Source: Micromonospora chokoriensis
GTDB lineage: Bacteria; Actinomycetota; Actinomycetes; Mycobacteriales; Micromonosporaceae
Direction: 5' to 3'
Length of the DNA stretch: 64,000 bases
Assembly (NCBI RefSeq): GCF_000718555.1
Contig: NZ_JOAN01000013.1
Location: 1-64,000 of the forward strand
Made by a program: the position numbers and the translations under genes. This document shows, in pieces, positions 9,268 through 18,190 of this stretch (positions are counted from its first letter, which is position 1; every line of letters begins with the position of its first letter). The notes beneath the pieces were generated by a model, which was not told the origin of the DNA, did no database searches, and was given only the letters and a program-made list of their open reading frames with translations.

Positions 9268-9296
9268 GCCGGGGCGGCCCGCACGGCCGCCCCGGC
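9268..9296 (+). terminator. Hairpin terminator after moeZ
   Basis: A perfect 12-bp stem (9268-9279 with 9285-9296) and 5-nt loop, followed by AAAT. It starts 7 bp after the moeZ stop. Confidence 0.75.
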
Positions 9297-9405
9297 AAAT
9301 CGACGCAGGCGACGCCGAGCAGCCTCCTCCTCGGAGCGACGCAGCCATGTCGAGCTGGCCGATTCTCCGAGGCGGCATTGCGTCTGCGCAGGTAGCGTCA
9401 CCGCC

Positions 9406-10242
9406 GTGGTCGACTTGGAAGCCGCGATCGGGTTCGTCGTGGCACATGGGGATGCGGTGGAACGTGCCCGCCTCTCCTGGCTGCGCAACGGCACCGCCGT
9501 GCCCGACGTGTTGCTGGAGACGGCCGAGGTCGGCCAGTCACCCGACGGCGGCTGGCCGGCCACCTGGGGCGGTGAGATCGCCTCGATCGACGCCACCTGC
9601 TTCCGGCTCGCCGAGTTGGACGACCTCGGCGCGCTCGGCCGTCCCGCCGCCCGCCGCGCACTGGACTGGCTGGCGTCCCGGCAGCAGGCCGACGGTGGTT
9701 GGGAAGAGGACGCGTCACTGGCCGACTCGGCGCCGGAGTGGGCCCGGCCCGGTGATCCGGAGGCCGGGTTCCTGGTGTCGGCCAACGCCGGTTTCTGGCT
9801 CACCGTCGCCGGCTTGGACGCGCGGGCCTCGGGGCCGCTCGACCATCGGGTCGGTGGGGCGTACGCCGGGGTGGTGCAGGCGGCGGCCCACTCGCTCGCC
9901 GCGCGGCTGCGCCCGGACGGTAGCTGGCCGTCGTTCCTCGCCGCCGGCTGGCTGAGCGCGGCCGTGCTGCACCGGCAGGAGATGTTCCAGGAGTCGGCGC
10001 GGATCCAGGTGGTGCTCGCCGAGCGGATGCCGAAGATGTCCCCGGGGAACGTGGCGTGGCTGGCGGCCACGCTGCGCCGCGCCGGCATCGATCCAGAAGA
10101 CTGGATCATGGTGCGGGCTCTGCGCCGGTTGACCGAGACCCAGCGCAGCGACGGTGGCTGGGAGAGCGACGACGGCCACCAGTTCGACGTGCACGCCACC
10201 CTGTCCGCGATCCGCGCCGCCCGCCCCGCTCCATCCCGCTGA
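9406..10242 (+). CDS. Alpha/alpha-toroid (prenyltransferase/squalene-oxidase repeat-like) protein
   Basis: A 278-residue helical-repeat protein. Three DGGW segments (SPDGGWPATWGG, QQADGGWEED, RSDGGWESDDG) are the QW-like turn motifs of prenyltransferase and squalene-cyclase repeats, and a fourth weaker one reads RPDGSWPS. It is much shorter than full terpene cyclases (600 or more residues) and lacks an obvious DxDD acid motif, so cyclase activity is doubtful. It starts at GTG. The role is unknown; a degenerate or single-domain toroid protein is the best reading. Confidence 0.65.
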   Translation: MVDLEAAIGFVVAHGDAVERARLSWLRNGTAVPDVLLETAEVGQSPDGGWPATWGGEIASIDATCFRLAELDDLGALGRPAARRALDWLASRQQADGGWEEDASLADSAPEWARPGDPEAGFLVSANAGFWLTVAGLDARASGPLDHRVGGAYAGVVQAAAHSLAARLRPDGSWPSFLAAGWLSAAVLHRQEMFQESARIQVVLAERMPKMSPGNVAWLAATLRRAGIDPEDWIMVRALRRLTETQRSDGGWESDDGHQFDVHATLSAIRAARPAPSR

Positions 10243-10247
10243 GCCCT

Positions 10248-10323
10248 CGCCGATCTTGCAGTTTCGGTTGTTGATTCACGCGTAAATGCCCCGTATGCCG
10301 GGACAGAAAGTGCAAGATCGGCG
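10248..10323. repeat. 76-bp intergenic hairpin repeat, type A (copy 1)
   Basis: Arms at 10248-10265 and 10306-10323 are complementary at 17 of 18 positions (core CGATCTTGCA and TGCAAGATCG). A second copy with the same arms and the same 76-bp length lies at 24274-24349. It sits between the toroid-protein gene and the convergent proA, so it may also act as a terminator. Confidence 0.8.
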
Positions 10324-10337
10324 CGAAGGGCCGGGCG

Positions 10338-11579
10338 TTAGCGCACGTGGCCGTTTCCGGTGACCACGTACTTGGTGCTGGTTAGCTCGGGGAGGCCCAT
10401 CGGGCCGCGGGCGTGCAGCTTCTGGGTGGAGATGCCGATCTCCGCACCGAAGCCGAACTCGCCCCCGTCGGTGAACCGGGTCGAGGCGTTCACCATCACC
10501 GCCGCCGCGTCCACCCGCGCGACGAAGTCGCGGGCCGCGCTCACCGAGTCGGTGAGGATCGCCTCGGTGTGCCCGGTGCCGAAGCGGCGGATGTGCGCGA
10601 CCGCCGCGTCCAGCGAGTCGACCACCGCCACCGAGATGTCGGCGGAGAGGTATTCGGTGGCGTAGTCCTCCTCGGTGGCCGGGACCACGGCGGCGGAGTA
10701 GGCGGCCACCTCGGGGGAGCCGTGCACGGTCACCCCCGCCTCGGCGAACGCGGCCAGCACCGGCGGCAGGAACGCGTCGGCGATGCCCGCGTGCACCAGC
10801 AGCGACTCGGCGGTGTTGCAGGTGGACAGGCGTTGCGTCTTGGCGTTCAGCGTCACCGCGACGGCCTTCGCCACGTCGGCGGCGGCGTCGACGTAGACGT
10901 GGCAGTTGCCCACCCCGGTCTCGATCACCGGCACGGTCGACTCCTCGACCACGGTGCGGATCAGCGACGCGCCGCCGCGCGGGATGAGCACGTCGACGAG
11001 ACCCCTGGCGCGCATCAGCTCCTTGACCGAGTCGCGGGAGCTGGCGTCGAGCAACTGCACCGCGTCGGCCGGCAGCCCGGCCCCGCCTACCGCGTCGCGC
11101 AGCACCGCGACCAGCGCGGCGTTCGAGTGCGCGGCCGACGACGACCCGCGCAGCAGCGCCGCGTTGCCGGACTTGAGGCAGATCCCGGCGGCGTCCACTG
11201 TCACGTTGGGCCGCGCCTCATAGATGATGCCGACCACCCCGAACGGCACCCGGATCTGGCGCAGCTCCAGGCCGTTGGGCAGGGTGGACCCGCGGACCAC
11301 CTCGCCGACCGGGTCGGGCAACGCGGCCATCTCGCGCAGCGCGCCGGCGATGCCGGCCACCCGAGCCGCGTCGAGGGCGAGCCGGTCCAACACGGCCGCG
11401 CTCAGCCCGGCTTCCCGGCCGGCCGCCAGGTCCGCCTCGTTCGCGGTCAGGATCTCCGGGGTACGCGCCACGAGCGCGTCGGCCATCGCCACCAGCGCGG
11501 CGTCCTTGACCGTACGCGTGGCCACGGCCAACTCGGCGGCGGCGTCCCGCGCTCGTCGCGCCTGCTCAACCACGCTCAT
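10338..11579 (-). CDS. proA: Glutamate-5-semialdehyde dehydrogenase (gamma-glutamyl phosphate reductase)
   Basis: A 413-residue NADPH-dependent enzyme making glutamate-5-semialdehyde from gamma-glutamyl phosphate, the second step of proline synthesis in the cytosol. The aldehyde dehydrogenase fold is seen from start to end: [20 protein letters not shown], the substrate segment [13 protein letters not shown], the catalytic Cys in [11 protein letters not shown], and the C-terminal [19 protein letters not shown]. Length and motifs are normal for ProA. It lies downstream of proB on the same strand, separated by two 80-bp tandem repeats. Confidence 0.96.
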   Translation of the reverse strand: MSVVEQARRARDAAAELAVATRTVKDAALVAMADALVARTPEILTANEADLAAGREAGLSAAVLDRLALDAARVAGIAGALREMAALPDPVGEVVRGSTLPNGLELRQIRVPFGVVGIIYEARPNVTVDAAGICLKSGNAALLRGSSSAAHSNAALVAVLRDAVGGAGLPADAVQLLDASSRDSVKELMRARGLVDVLIPRGGASLIRTVVEESTVPVIETGVGNCHVYVDAAADVAKAVAVTLNAKTQRLSTCNTAESLLVHAGIADAFLPPVLAAFAEAGVTVHGSPEVAAYSAAVVPATEEDYATEYLSADISVAVVDSLDAAVAHIRRFGTGHTEAILTDSVSAARDFVARVDAAAVMVNASTRFTDGGEFGFGAEIGISTQKLHARGPMGLPELTSTKYVVTGNGHVR

Positions 11580-11740
11580 GCCGTCACTCCGCTTCGCTGC
11601 GTGCCGACATGAGGCACCGAGATTCCGAGTTGATGATTCGCTCGCTGGCGCTCGCTCATGCCGTCACTCCGCTTCGCTGCGTGCCGACATGAGGCACCGA
11701 GATTCTGAGTTGATGATTCGCTCGCTGGCGCTCGCTCATG
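11578..11740. repeat. 80-bp tandem repeat between proB and proA
   Basis: Two consecutive 80-bp units (starting 11578 and 11658) differ at one base (C or T near the middle), and the start of a third unit (CATG) follows at 11737. On the minus strand each unit begins with an ATG and can be read as a short peptide ([10 protein letters not shown]...). Because 80 is not a multiple of 3, the frame shifts between units, which argues against a real tandem protein. The last ATG coincides with the proA start. Confidence 0.85.
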
Positions 11741-11750
11741 ACAGCACTCC

Positions 11751-12860
11751 TCACAGCAGTACGAGATCGTCGCGGTGGACGACCTCTCGTTCGTACGCCG
11801 GGCCGAGCGCCGCGGCGAGTTCGGACGTGGAGCGGCCGAGTAGCCCGGGCAGCTCCACCGCGTCGTAGTTGACAAGCCCTCGGGCGACCGACGCGCCGGC
11901 GGTGTCCACCAGGTCCACCGGGTCGCCTGCGGTGAACGTGCCGTCCACGGCGGTGATGCCCGCCGGCAGCAGCGACTTGCGTCGCCCGACGACGGCGGCC
12001 ACCGCGCCCGGGTCGAGGTGCAGCCGCCCCCGGGGCGAGGTGGCATGGGCCAGCCAGAACAGTCGGGCTGTCGGGCGTTTCCGCTGCGGGTGGAAGAGCG
12101 TGCCGACCGGTTCGCCGGCCAGCGCCGGGCTGGCCAGGTCGGCGGAGGTGAGCACCACCGGGATGCCGAAGCCGGTGGCGATCCGGGCGGCCTCGACCTT
12201 TGTCACCATGCCGCCGGTGCCGACGCCGGACCGGCCGGCCCCGCCGATGGTGATCCCGGCGAGGTCCGCGTCGTCGCGCACTTCGGTGATCCGGGTCGAG
12301 TCGGGTTTGGTGGGGTCGCCGGTCCAGAGCGCGTCCACGTCGGAGAGGAGCACCAGCAGGTCGGCGTGGACCAGCGCGGCCACCAGGGCGGCCAGCCGAT
12401 CGTTGTCGCCGAACCGGATCTCCTGGGTGGCCACCGTGTCGTTCTCGTTGACGATCGGCACCGCCCGCAGGTCGAGCAGCTTGCGCAGCGTCCGGTACGC
12501 GTTGCGGTAGTGCGCTCGCCGGGTCACGTCGTCGACGGTGAGCAGCACCTGCCCGACGGTGCGGCCGTGCCGGGCGAAGCTGGCCGCGTACCGGCCGATC
12601 AGGAGCCCTTGCCCGACGCTGGCGGCGGCCTGCTGGGTGGCCAGGTCGCGCGGGCGTCGGGCCAGCCCGAGTGGCGCGAGCCCGGCGGCGATGGCGCCGG
12701 AGGAGACCAGCACCACCTCGCGTCCTTCGGCGGTGAGCCGACCGAGGGTGTCGACGAGCGTGTCGACGCGCTCGTCGGCCAGCCCGCCGGCGGCGGTGGT
12801 CAACGAGGAGGATCCGATCTTGACGACGACCCGCCGGGCCGTCGTGACTGCGTCGCGCAC
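11751..12860 (-). CDS. proB: Glutamate 5-kinase
   Basis: A 369-residue kinase that phosphorylates glutamate, the first and usually proline-inhibited step of proline synthesis. The N-terminal amino-acid kinase domain has VVVKIGSSSLTT, VLVSSGAIAAGL, IVNENDTVAT and GTGGMVTKVEAA. The C-terminal quarter (from about residue 275) is a PUA domain. The GTG at 12860 (VRDAVTTARRVVVKIG) is chosen; an upstream in-frame GTG start at 12908 would add a non-conserved extension. It is divergent from the alkyltransferase-like gene and precedes proA. Confidence 0.95.
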   Translation of the reverse strand: MRDAVTTARRVVVKIGSSSLTTAAGGLADERVDTLVDTLGRLTAEGREVVLVSSGAIAAGLAPLGLARRPRDLATQQAAASVGQGLLIGRYAASFARHGRTVGQVLLTVDDVTRRAHYRNAYRTLRKLLDLRAVPIVNENDTVATQEIRFGDNDRLAALVAALVHADLLVLLSDVDALWTGDPTKPDSTRITEVRDDADLAGITIGGAGRSGVGTGGMVTKVEAARIATGFGIPVVLTSADLASPALAGEPVGTLFHPQRKRPTARLFWLAHATSPRGRLHLDPGAVAAVVGRRKSLLPAGITAVDGTFTAGDPVDLVDTAGASVARGLVNYDAVELPGLLGRSTSELAAALGPAYEREVVHRDDLVLL

Positions 12861-12921
12861 CGGACCATTCTGCGTGGTCGCGGCCGTGCCGCCCGGCGGC
12901 GTTCCCATATGGTGGCGGATT

Positions 12922-13236
12922 GTGACTCCTGACGAGTACGTCGAGGCGGTGCTCGACCTGGTCGAGCGGATCCCGCCGGGCCGGGTGATGTCCTACGGCG
13001 GGGTGGCCGACGCGCTGTCCGAGCGCTCGGGGCGTGCCTCGGCCCGGCTGGTCGGCAACATCATGGCGCGGCACGGGGGCTCGGTTCCCTGGCATCGGGT
13101 GGTGACCGCGAGTGGTCGGCTGCCGCCGGGGCACGAGCGGGAGGCGCGGGCCCGACTGCGCGCCGAGGGGGTGCCGCTGCGCGGTGAAGGTGTGGACATC
13201 GCGGCGGCGGGTTGGTCGCCTGATGAGGGGATGTGA
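12922..13236 (+). CDS. Alkyltransferase-like (ATL) DNA repair protein
   Basis: A 104-residue protein matching only the DNA-binding domain of O6-alkylguanine-DNA alkyltransferases: PPGRVMSYGGVADAL, then an arginine finger in SARLVGNIMARH, then VPWHRVV. In active enzymes the last motif is PCHRV with the acceptor Cys; here it is Trp, the hallmark of ATL proteins, which bind alkylated bases and hand them to nucleotide excision repair rather than repairing them directly (known for the family). The start is GTG at 12922, divergent from proB. Confidence 0.88.
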   Translation: MTPDEYVEAVLDLVERIPPGRVMSYGGVADALSERSGRASARLVGNIMARHGGSVPWHRVVTASGRLPPGHEREARARLRAEGVPLRGEGVDIAAAGWSPDEGM

Positions 13237-13268
13237 CCACCGACATAACGTGAGTAACATTCGGCCCC

Positions 13269-14654
13269 ATGAAAACGCCGCCGGGCGCCGGCTCGTCAGC
13301 CACCGGCTCGCTGCCCCGATCGGTGCACGCCGGGTACGCGCTCGGCTCACTGGCGACCGGCGCGTTCGGCACCGTGCCAGGCTTGCTGCTGCTGCCGTAC
13401 CTGACCGACACCCTGGGCGTTGCCGCCGGGCTGGCCGCCCTGCTGGTGCTGCTGCCCAAGGCCTGGGACGTGCTGGTCAACCCGGTCGCCGGGCGGATCT
13501 CCGATCGCACCCGCTCGCGCTGGGGCGCCCGCCGGCCGTACCTGCTCGTTGCCGGCCTGGCGCTCGCCATCCTGTTCGCGTCGATCTTCGCGGCACCCTT
13601 CGGTAACGGTTCGGCCGCCGCGGCGTACGTGGCGTTCGCCTTCCTCGCCACCGCCACCGCGTTCGCCTTCTTCCAGGTGCCGTACGTGGCGATGCCGGCG
13701 GAGTTGACCGACGACTACGCCGAGCGCACCCGCCTGATGACCTGGCGGATCGCGGTGCTGGCGTTGGCCATCCTGGTCTCCGGCGCCCTCGCGCCGCTGG
13801 TGGTGAGCGCTGGTGGTGACGGTGTGGCCGGGCACCGGTGGATGGGGCTGTTCGTGGCGGTGCTGATCGCCCTCGGGGCCCTCGGCGCGTTCCTGGGCAC
13901 CCGGTCCGCGCCGACCGGCACGGTGGGCGAGAGCGAGCCGACGCTGCGCGCCCAGCTTGCCGTGGCTGGCGGCAACCGTCCGTTCCGAGCACTGCTGATC
14001 TGCTTCGTGGTGCAGTCCGCCGGGGTAGCGACGATCCTGGCCGGGGTCAACTACTTCGCGGGGCAGATCCTGCGCGACGAGGAGAGCGGCCCGACCCTGC
14101 TCTTCGTCTGCTTCGTCGGGCCGGCGCTGCTGGTGATGCCGATCTGGACTCGGGTCGGTGCCCGGCTCGGCAAGCGGATCGCGCTTGTCGTCGCCTCGCT
14201 GATCCTCGCCGTCGGCGCGCTCGCCCTGCTCGCCGCGCCGGTGCTGCCGACGATCGCCGCCTACCTCCTGGTCGCGATGATCGGCGTGGGGTACGCCGGG
14301 CAGCAGGTCTTCGCGCTGGCGATGTTGCCGGACTGCATCGCGCACGAGACGGCGCGCACCGGTCGACGACAGGCGGGTGTCTTCACCGGCGTGTGGACCG
14401 CCGGGGAGACCTTCGGCCTGGCGCTCGGCCCGGGCATCTACGGGCTGGTGCTCCAGCTCTCCGGCTACGTCTCCTCGGAGACCGGCTCGGCCGCACCTCA
14501 GTCCGACGCGGCCAGACTAGGCGTCCTCCTAGGCTTCACGCTGATCCCCGCCCTCCTCATAGCTCCCCCCATCCTCCTGCTCCGCTACTACACCCTGACC
14601 GCCCAGAGCGATCGGGTCGATCATGGAGTTGTGCTGGGGGATGAACGCCGTTAA
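13269..14654 (+). CDS. MFS transporter, GPH (glycoside-cation symporter)-like
   Basis: A 461-residue membrane protein with about 12 hydrophobic segments. The PKAWDVLVNPVAGRISDRTRSRWGARRPYLL segment (first membrane-spanning pair and its cytoplasmic loop) is characteristic of the MelB-like GPH branch, and YVAMPAELTDDYAERTRL is the matching second signature. It should be a sugar or related solute symporter in the cytoplasmic membrane; the substrate cannot be told. The last 13 codons lie inside a hairpin repeat (14616-14690), so the natural C-terminus has probably been altered by that insertion. Confidence 0.85.
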   Translation: MKTPPGAGSSATGSLPRSVHAGYALGSLATGAFGTVPGLLLLPYLTDTLGVAAGLAALLVLLPKAWDVLVNPVAGRISDRTRSRWGARRPYLLVAGLALAILFASIFAAPFGNGSAAAAYVAFAFLATATAFAFFQVPYVAMPAELTDDYAERTRLMTWRIAVLALAILVSGALAPLVVSAGGDGVAGHRWMGLFVAVLIALGALGAFLGTRSAPTGTVGESEPTLRAQLAVAGGNRPFRALLICFVVQSAGVATILAGVNYFAGQILRDEESGPTLLFVCFVGPALLVMPIWTRVGARLGKRIALVVASLILAVGALALLAAPVLPTIAAYLLVAMIGVGYAGQQVFALAMLPDCIAHETARTGRRQAGVFTGVWTAGETFGLALGPGIYGLVLQLSGYVSSETGSAAPQSDAARLGVLLGFTLIPALLIAPPILLLRYYTLTAQSDRVDHGVVLGDERR

Positions 14655-14690
14655 CCGTCACGAGAAGGGCACCACAACTCCATGATCGAC
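14616..14690. repeat. 75-bp hairpin repeat, type B
   Basis: Perfect 18-bp arms at 14616-14633 and 14673-14690 (core ATCATGGAGTTGTG and its complement). The stop codon of the MFS gene is in the loop and the start codon of the PLP-enzyme gene is in the right arm. Its length and layout match the type A and type C hairpins in this window although the sequence differs. Confidence 0.8.
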
Positions 14691-16175
14691 GAGAACAGGG
14701 TTGAGGCTGGGGCGCTTTCCGCTACCGGGGTTCCGGCGGAACGGGTTCTTGAAGAGGTGCGGGAGCTGCGGGCGAGTGACGCGCCTACCCACGGGGGGCG
14801 GCTGTTCGCGTACGTCTACGACCCGGCGGTGCCGGGGCTGGACGAGTTGGCCGCCGCCGCGCACCGGGAGAGCGCCCACGTCAACGGGCTGGACCCGACC
14901 GCCTTCCCCAGCCTGCTGGCCATGGAGAACGCACTTGTCGGCGCCGCCGGCCGGGTGCTGGGCGCGGGCCCCGGGACCACCGCACCGGACGTCGTCGGCA
15001 GCGTCACCAGCGGCGGCACCGAGTCGCTGATCCTCGCCGTCAAGGCCGCCCGGGACGCCCACCCGGAGATCGCCGCACCCCGGATCCTGGTGCCGTCGAG
15101 CGCGCACGCGGCATTCGCCAAGGCGGCCCACTACCTGCGGGTGGCGCTGGACGTCGTGCCGGTCTCCCCGGACACGCTGCGCCCCGACCCGGCCGCGATG
15201 GCCGCCGCGATCCGCCCGGAGACGGTGCTGGTCGCCTGCTCCGCGCCGTCGTACGCGCACGGGGTGGTGGACCCGGTCGCCGAGATCGCTGCCGCTGCGG
15301 CCGAGGCCGGGGTGCGCTGCCACGTGGATGCCTGCTTCGGCGGCTGGACCCTGCCGTACCTGCGCCGTCTCGGGGAGCCGGTGCCGCCGTTCGACTTCGC
15401 GGTAGCCGGGGTCACCTCCATCTCGGTCGACCTGCACAAGTACGCGTACGCGCCGAAGGGGGTGTCGGTGCTGCTGCACCGCGACGCCGCCCTGCGCGCT
15501 CCGCAGTACTTCGCGTACGCCGACTGGCCCGGCTACACGATGATCAATCCGGTGATCGCGTCCACCCGCTCGGGCGGGCCGATCGCCGCCGCGTACGCGA
15601 CGCTGCGGCACCTCGGCGACGACGGCTACCTGCGGCTCGCCGCCGTCACCCGGGACGCGGTCGCCGGCCTGGCCGACGCGGTCCGTGCTGTCGACGGGTT
15701 GCGGCTGATGGCCGAGCCGGAGTCGACAGTGGTCTGCTTCACCGCCACCGATGGCGGACCCGACCTGTTCGTCCTGGTCGACGAGCTGACCGCGCGGGGC
15801 TGGCACACCCAACCCCAACTGTCGTACGCCGGTCTGCCCGCCAGCGTGCACCTCACGGTGACCGCCGCGGTCGCGCCTCGGGTCGCCGAGTTCGGGCCGG
15901 ACCTGACCGAGGCGGTGGCCGCGGCCACCGCCGCCGGCCCGGTCCGGCTGCCCGCCGAGTTGGCTGCGCTGGCCGGTGCCCTCACCCCGGGCGATCTGAC
16001 TCCGGAGCTGGTCGCGGGGCTGGCCGCCGGGCTGGGCATGGGCGGCGAGGCCGATGGTGCGCCGCTGCCGGAGCGGATGGCGGTGGTGAACACACTGCTC
16101 GACGCCGCGCCGCCGGCGCTGCGGGAACGGCTGCTTGTCGAGTTCGTCGGGCTGCTGCAGCGTCCCACCTGGTGA
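14682..16175 (+). CDS. PLP-dependent enzyme, sphingosine-phosphate-lyase/decarboxylase family
   Basis: A 497-residue fold-type I pyridoxal-phosphate enzyme. The cofactor pocket shows GSVTSGGTESLILAVKAARD, the HVDACFGGW Asp that binds the pyridine nitrogen, and the Schiff-base Lys in SVDLHKYAYAPKG. DLHKYAYAPKG is closest to sphinganine-1-phosphate aldolases; the group II decarboxylases are the wider family. The substrate is uncertain, and the last 90 or so residues are an Ala-rich helical tail. The ATG at 14682 lies in the right arm of a hairpin repeat; GTG at 14757 is an alternative start nearer the conserved core. Confidence 0.82.
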   Translation: MIDENRVEAGALSATGVPAERVLEEVRELRASDAPTHGGRLFAYVYDPAVPGLDELAAAAHRESAHVNGLDPTAFPSLLAMENALVGAAGRVLGAGPGTTAPDVVGSVTSGGTESLILAVKAARDAHPEIAAPRILVPSSAHAAFAKAAHYLRVALDVVPVSPDTLRPDPAAMAAAIRPETVLVACSAPSYAHGVVDPVAEIAAAAAEAGVRCHVDACFGGWTLPYLRRLGEPVPPFDFAVAGVTSISVDLHKYAYAPKGVSVLLHRDAALRAPQYFAYADWPGYTMINPVIASTRSGGPIAAAYATLRHLGDDGYLRLAAVTRDAVAGLADAVRAVDGLRLMAEPESTVVCFTATDGGPDLFVLVDELTARGWHTQPQLSYAGLPASVHLTVTAAVAPRVAEFGPDLTEAVAAATAAGPVRLPAELAALAGALTPGDLTPELVAGLAAGLGMGGEADGAPLPERMAVVNTLLDAAPPALRERLLVEFVGLLQRPTW

Positions 16176-16186
16176 CCGGAGCGCCA

Positions 16187-16221
16187 GCCGCGTCGTACGC
16201 CCCCGTGGCGTACGACGCGGC
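16187..16221. terminator. Bidirectional hairpin terminator
   Basis: Perfect 15-bp stem (16187-16201 with 16207-16221) and 5-nt loop between the convergent PLP-enzyme gene and the sigma-factor partner gene. Confidence 0.75.
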
Positions 16222-16236
16222 CGGCGACCGGATCCC

Positions 16237-17442
16237 TCAGCGGTAGGTCATCCGCACCTGGTTGTCGGCGTCGTTGACGTCCAACAGGAAGTCGAATCCG
16301 CTGTCCATCGGCCGGACATCCACGTCGGCCTTCCCGGTGCCCAGCACGATCCCCTTGGCCACCCGGAAGCTGAGGTCCAACCGCACCTCCGCCCCCGCAG
16401 CCAGTTGACCAAGATCGCAGGTAACCGGCTCGCTGGTGTTCTGGGGCTCGCCTCCACACGGGGCCCACCCGTCGACGTCCGGACGCACCGACGCGGGCAC
16501 GCCCAGCCGCAGCGCCACGTGCGCGACAGGTCCGGTGCCCCGATTGCGGATCCGCACGGTGGCCGTCCCCGTTCGGGAGCCGTCGTCGGCCGTCGTCAAC
16601 ACGAGGTCGGTGGCGGTGACCGAGACGTCCGCCGAGTGCGGGTTCGGGCCGAAGGCAGTCGGCCCGGAGACCTGGGCGAAGGCGTCGCCGTTCCAGCGGT
16701 AGCCCCGCCACTGCCGCTGTGACCACTCAGCGGGCCAGCCACCCCCGGGAGCGATGTCACCGACCTGCACGCGGACCGTGCCGTCGCTCACGACATCCAG
16801 TGCGAACAGCCACTGCGGCTTGTCGATGGTGGTCGCGACCACCCGGCCGAGGGTGATCACCTTCCCCTCCTCGTCGCGGTCGAAGGCGACCACCTGCATC
16901 GGCCCACGGGTGCCGAGCACGCACTGCACCAGCGCCACCGTCTCCACCGCGCCGTCCCCGTCGATGTCGCCATGGTCGAGCGTCTGGAGCCAGTTCGCAC
17001 CCTCCCGGCCCTCGGCGGTGAGCCGCGTCTGCGACGTCGGGCAGCCTGGTCCGGCCCGCCATGCCGGCAGGGTCACCGGCGTCCCCAGCAGCTGGGCCCG
17101 GCTGATCCGGCCGTTCGGCACGGGACTGGTCGGGCTGGCACTGGTCCCGGAAGGGCTGGGGGTTGGGCTTTGCGAGCCACTCGGTGTGGGCGACACCGAG
17201 ATGCTCGGCGTCGGGTCGACCGGACCCGGTCGGTGGTCCGGGCCGCTCAGCGCCGCGTATCCGACGGCCGACCCGCCGAACAGGGCGAGCGCCGTCGTGG
17301 CGGTGGCAGCCAGCCGACGTCGGCTGCGACCGCGTACCGTCCGTCGGACGGCGGCGGGCCCGGGCGCCTCGATCTCCGCCAGCGCGGTACGGCGGTAACG
17401 GGCGAACTCTTCGGCGAGGTCAAGGGTCTCCGGCTCAGACAT
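16237..17442 (-). CDS. Membrane-anchored protein paired with the upstream sigma factor
   Basis: A 401-residue protein starting MSEPETLDLAEEFARYRR. An acidic and basic cytosolic head of about 50 residues leads to one membrane segment (LAATATTALALFGGSAVGYAAL), a Pro/Ser/Thr-rich linker and an extracellular part. Its centre resembles an FG-GAP/VCBS-like segment (DHGDIDGDGAVETVALVQC), and its C-terminus resembles an immunoglobulin-like CARDB fold. It overlaps the sigma gene by 8 bp, so the two are translated together. The position suggests a sensor or anti-sigma-like partner, but no known anti-sigma domain is visible. The ATG at 17442 is preferred over 17457. Confidence 0.7.
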   Translation of the reverse strand: MSEPETLDLAEEFARYRRTALAEIEAPGPAAVRRTVRGRSRRRLAATATTALALFGGSAVGYAALSGPDHRPGPVDPTPSISVSPTPSGSQSPTPSPSGTSASPTSPVPNGRISRAQLLGTPVTLPAWRAGPGCPTSQTRLTAEGREGANWLQTLDHGDIDGDGAVETVALVQCVLGTRGPMQVVAFDRDEEGKVITLGRVVATTIDKPQWLFALDVVSDGTVRVQVGDIAPGGGWPAEWSQRQWRGYRWNGDAFAQVSGPTAFGPNPHSADVSVTATDLVLTTADDGSRTGTATVRIRNRGTGPVAHVALRLGVPASVRPDVDGWAPCGGEPQNTSEPVTCDLGQLAAGAEVRLDLSFRVAKGIVLGTGKADVDVRPMDSGFDFLLDVNDADNQVRMTYR

Positions 17443-17992
17443 CCCGCACCTCCTCATAGGTGTCGCGCAGGTGGGTGGCGAGTGCGGTCCGGCCCCGGTG
17501 CAGCCAGGACTTGACCGTCCCCTCGGCGACCTGTTCCTGGGCGGCGATCTCCGCGACCGTCAGGTCGGCGAGGTAGTGCAGCACGACGGCCCGCCGCTGC
17601 TTCGGCGGCAACTTCGCCAATGCGGCGTCGACGGCGACCCGGTCCGGGCTCGGCTCCGCGACGTGTGTCTCCCGCTGCCGCAGCAACCACTGCTGGGCGG
17701 TCCGCAGCCGCCGCCAACGGTTGTGGCCGAGGTTCCAGGCGACCTTACGGACCCAGGCCAGGGGATCCTGGTAGTCGGCGAGCCGGTCCCAACGGGCGTA
17801 CGCTCGACAGAACGCCTCCTGAACCAGGTCCTGCGCCTGCCCACGGTCACCCGTGTACGCGGTCAGCTGCACCACCAGCCCGCGGAAGTGGGCGTGGTAA
17901 AAGTCGTCGAAGACCAGCTCTGCCGGCGTGGAGGTTGCGGTTTCCGGTGGGTCCGGCGGGTGTCCACCCACCCGCACGTCTCGTGTCACAAG
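17435..17992 (-). CDS. RNA polymerase sigma factor, SACE/SigE-like ECF
   Basis: A 185-residue ECF sigma factor. Region 2 is seen in FDDFYHAHFRGLVVQLTAYTGDRGQAQDLVQEAFCRAYARWDRL, with the -10 binding segment PLAWVRKVAWNLGHNRWRRLR. Region 4 is LPPKQRRAVVLHYLADLTVAEIAAQEQVAEGTVKSWLHRGRTAL, the -35 binding helix. The GTG at 17992 follows GGGGAGGACGA, a strong ribosome site; a second GTG six bases on is possible. It is the promoter-proximal gene of a two-gene unit with the membrane-anchored protein. Confidence 0.9.
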   Translation of the reverse strand, partial: LVTRDVRVGGHPPDPPETATSTPAELVFDDFYHAHFRGLVVQLTAYTGDRGQAQDLVQEAFCRAYARWDRLADYQDPLAWVRKVAWNLGHNRWRRLRTAQQWLLRQRETHVAEPSPDRVAVDAALAKLPPKQRRAVVLHYLADLTVAEIAAQEQVAEGTVKSWLHRGRTALATHLRDTYEEVRDV

Positions 17993-18190
17993 CACTCGTC
18001 CTCCCCGTGGCGGCCGCGGGCGGTGTGTTCGCCAGCACCGGTCACACAAGCGAGCGCGCCGGTAGGTTGCGCGTCAATCGGTGCCGATCCTTGTCGCCTC
18101 CGGGACAATCGGCCGGGCACTCAGGCCGCTCGCCGCCGGACCGCGCCGACCTCGCCTGTGATTCACTGTCGATGAGGAGAGGGGACGCTC

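Noticed and set aside
8142..10199. 685-codon minus-strand ORF over moeZ and the toroid gene
   Set aside because: Covers two well-supported + strand genes and has no protein features; a GC shadow.
9406..10242. Functional terpene or squalene cyclase
   Set aside because: Far too short and no DxDD motif; only the helical repeat motifs are present.
11656..13350. Long minus-strand ORF containing the repeat peptide [10 protein letters not shown]
   Set aside because: The 80-bp repeat shifts frame from unit to unit and the rest is a shadow of proB; not a protein.
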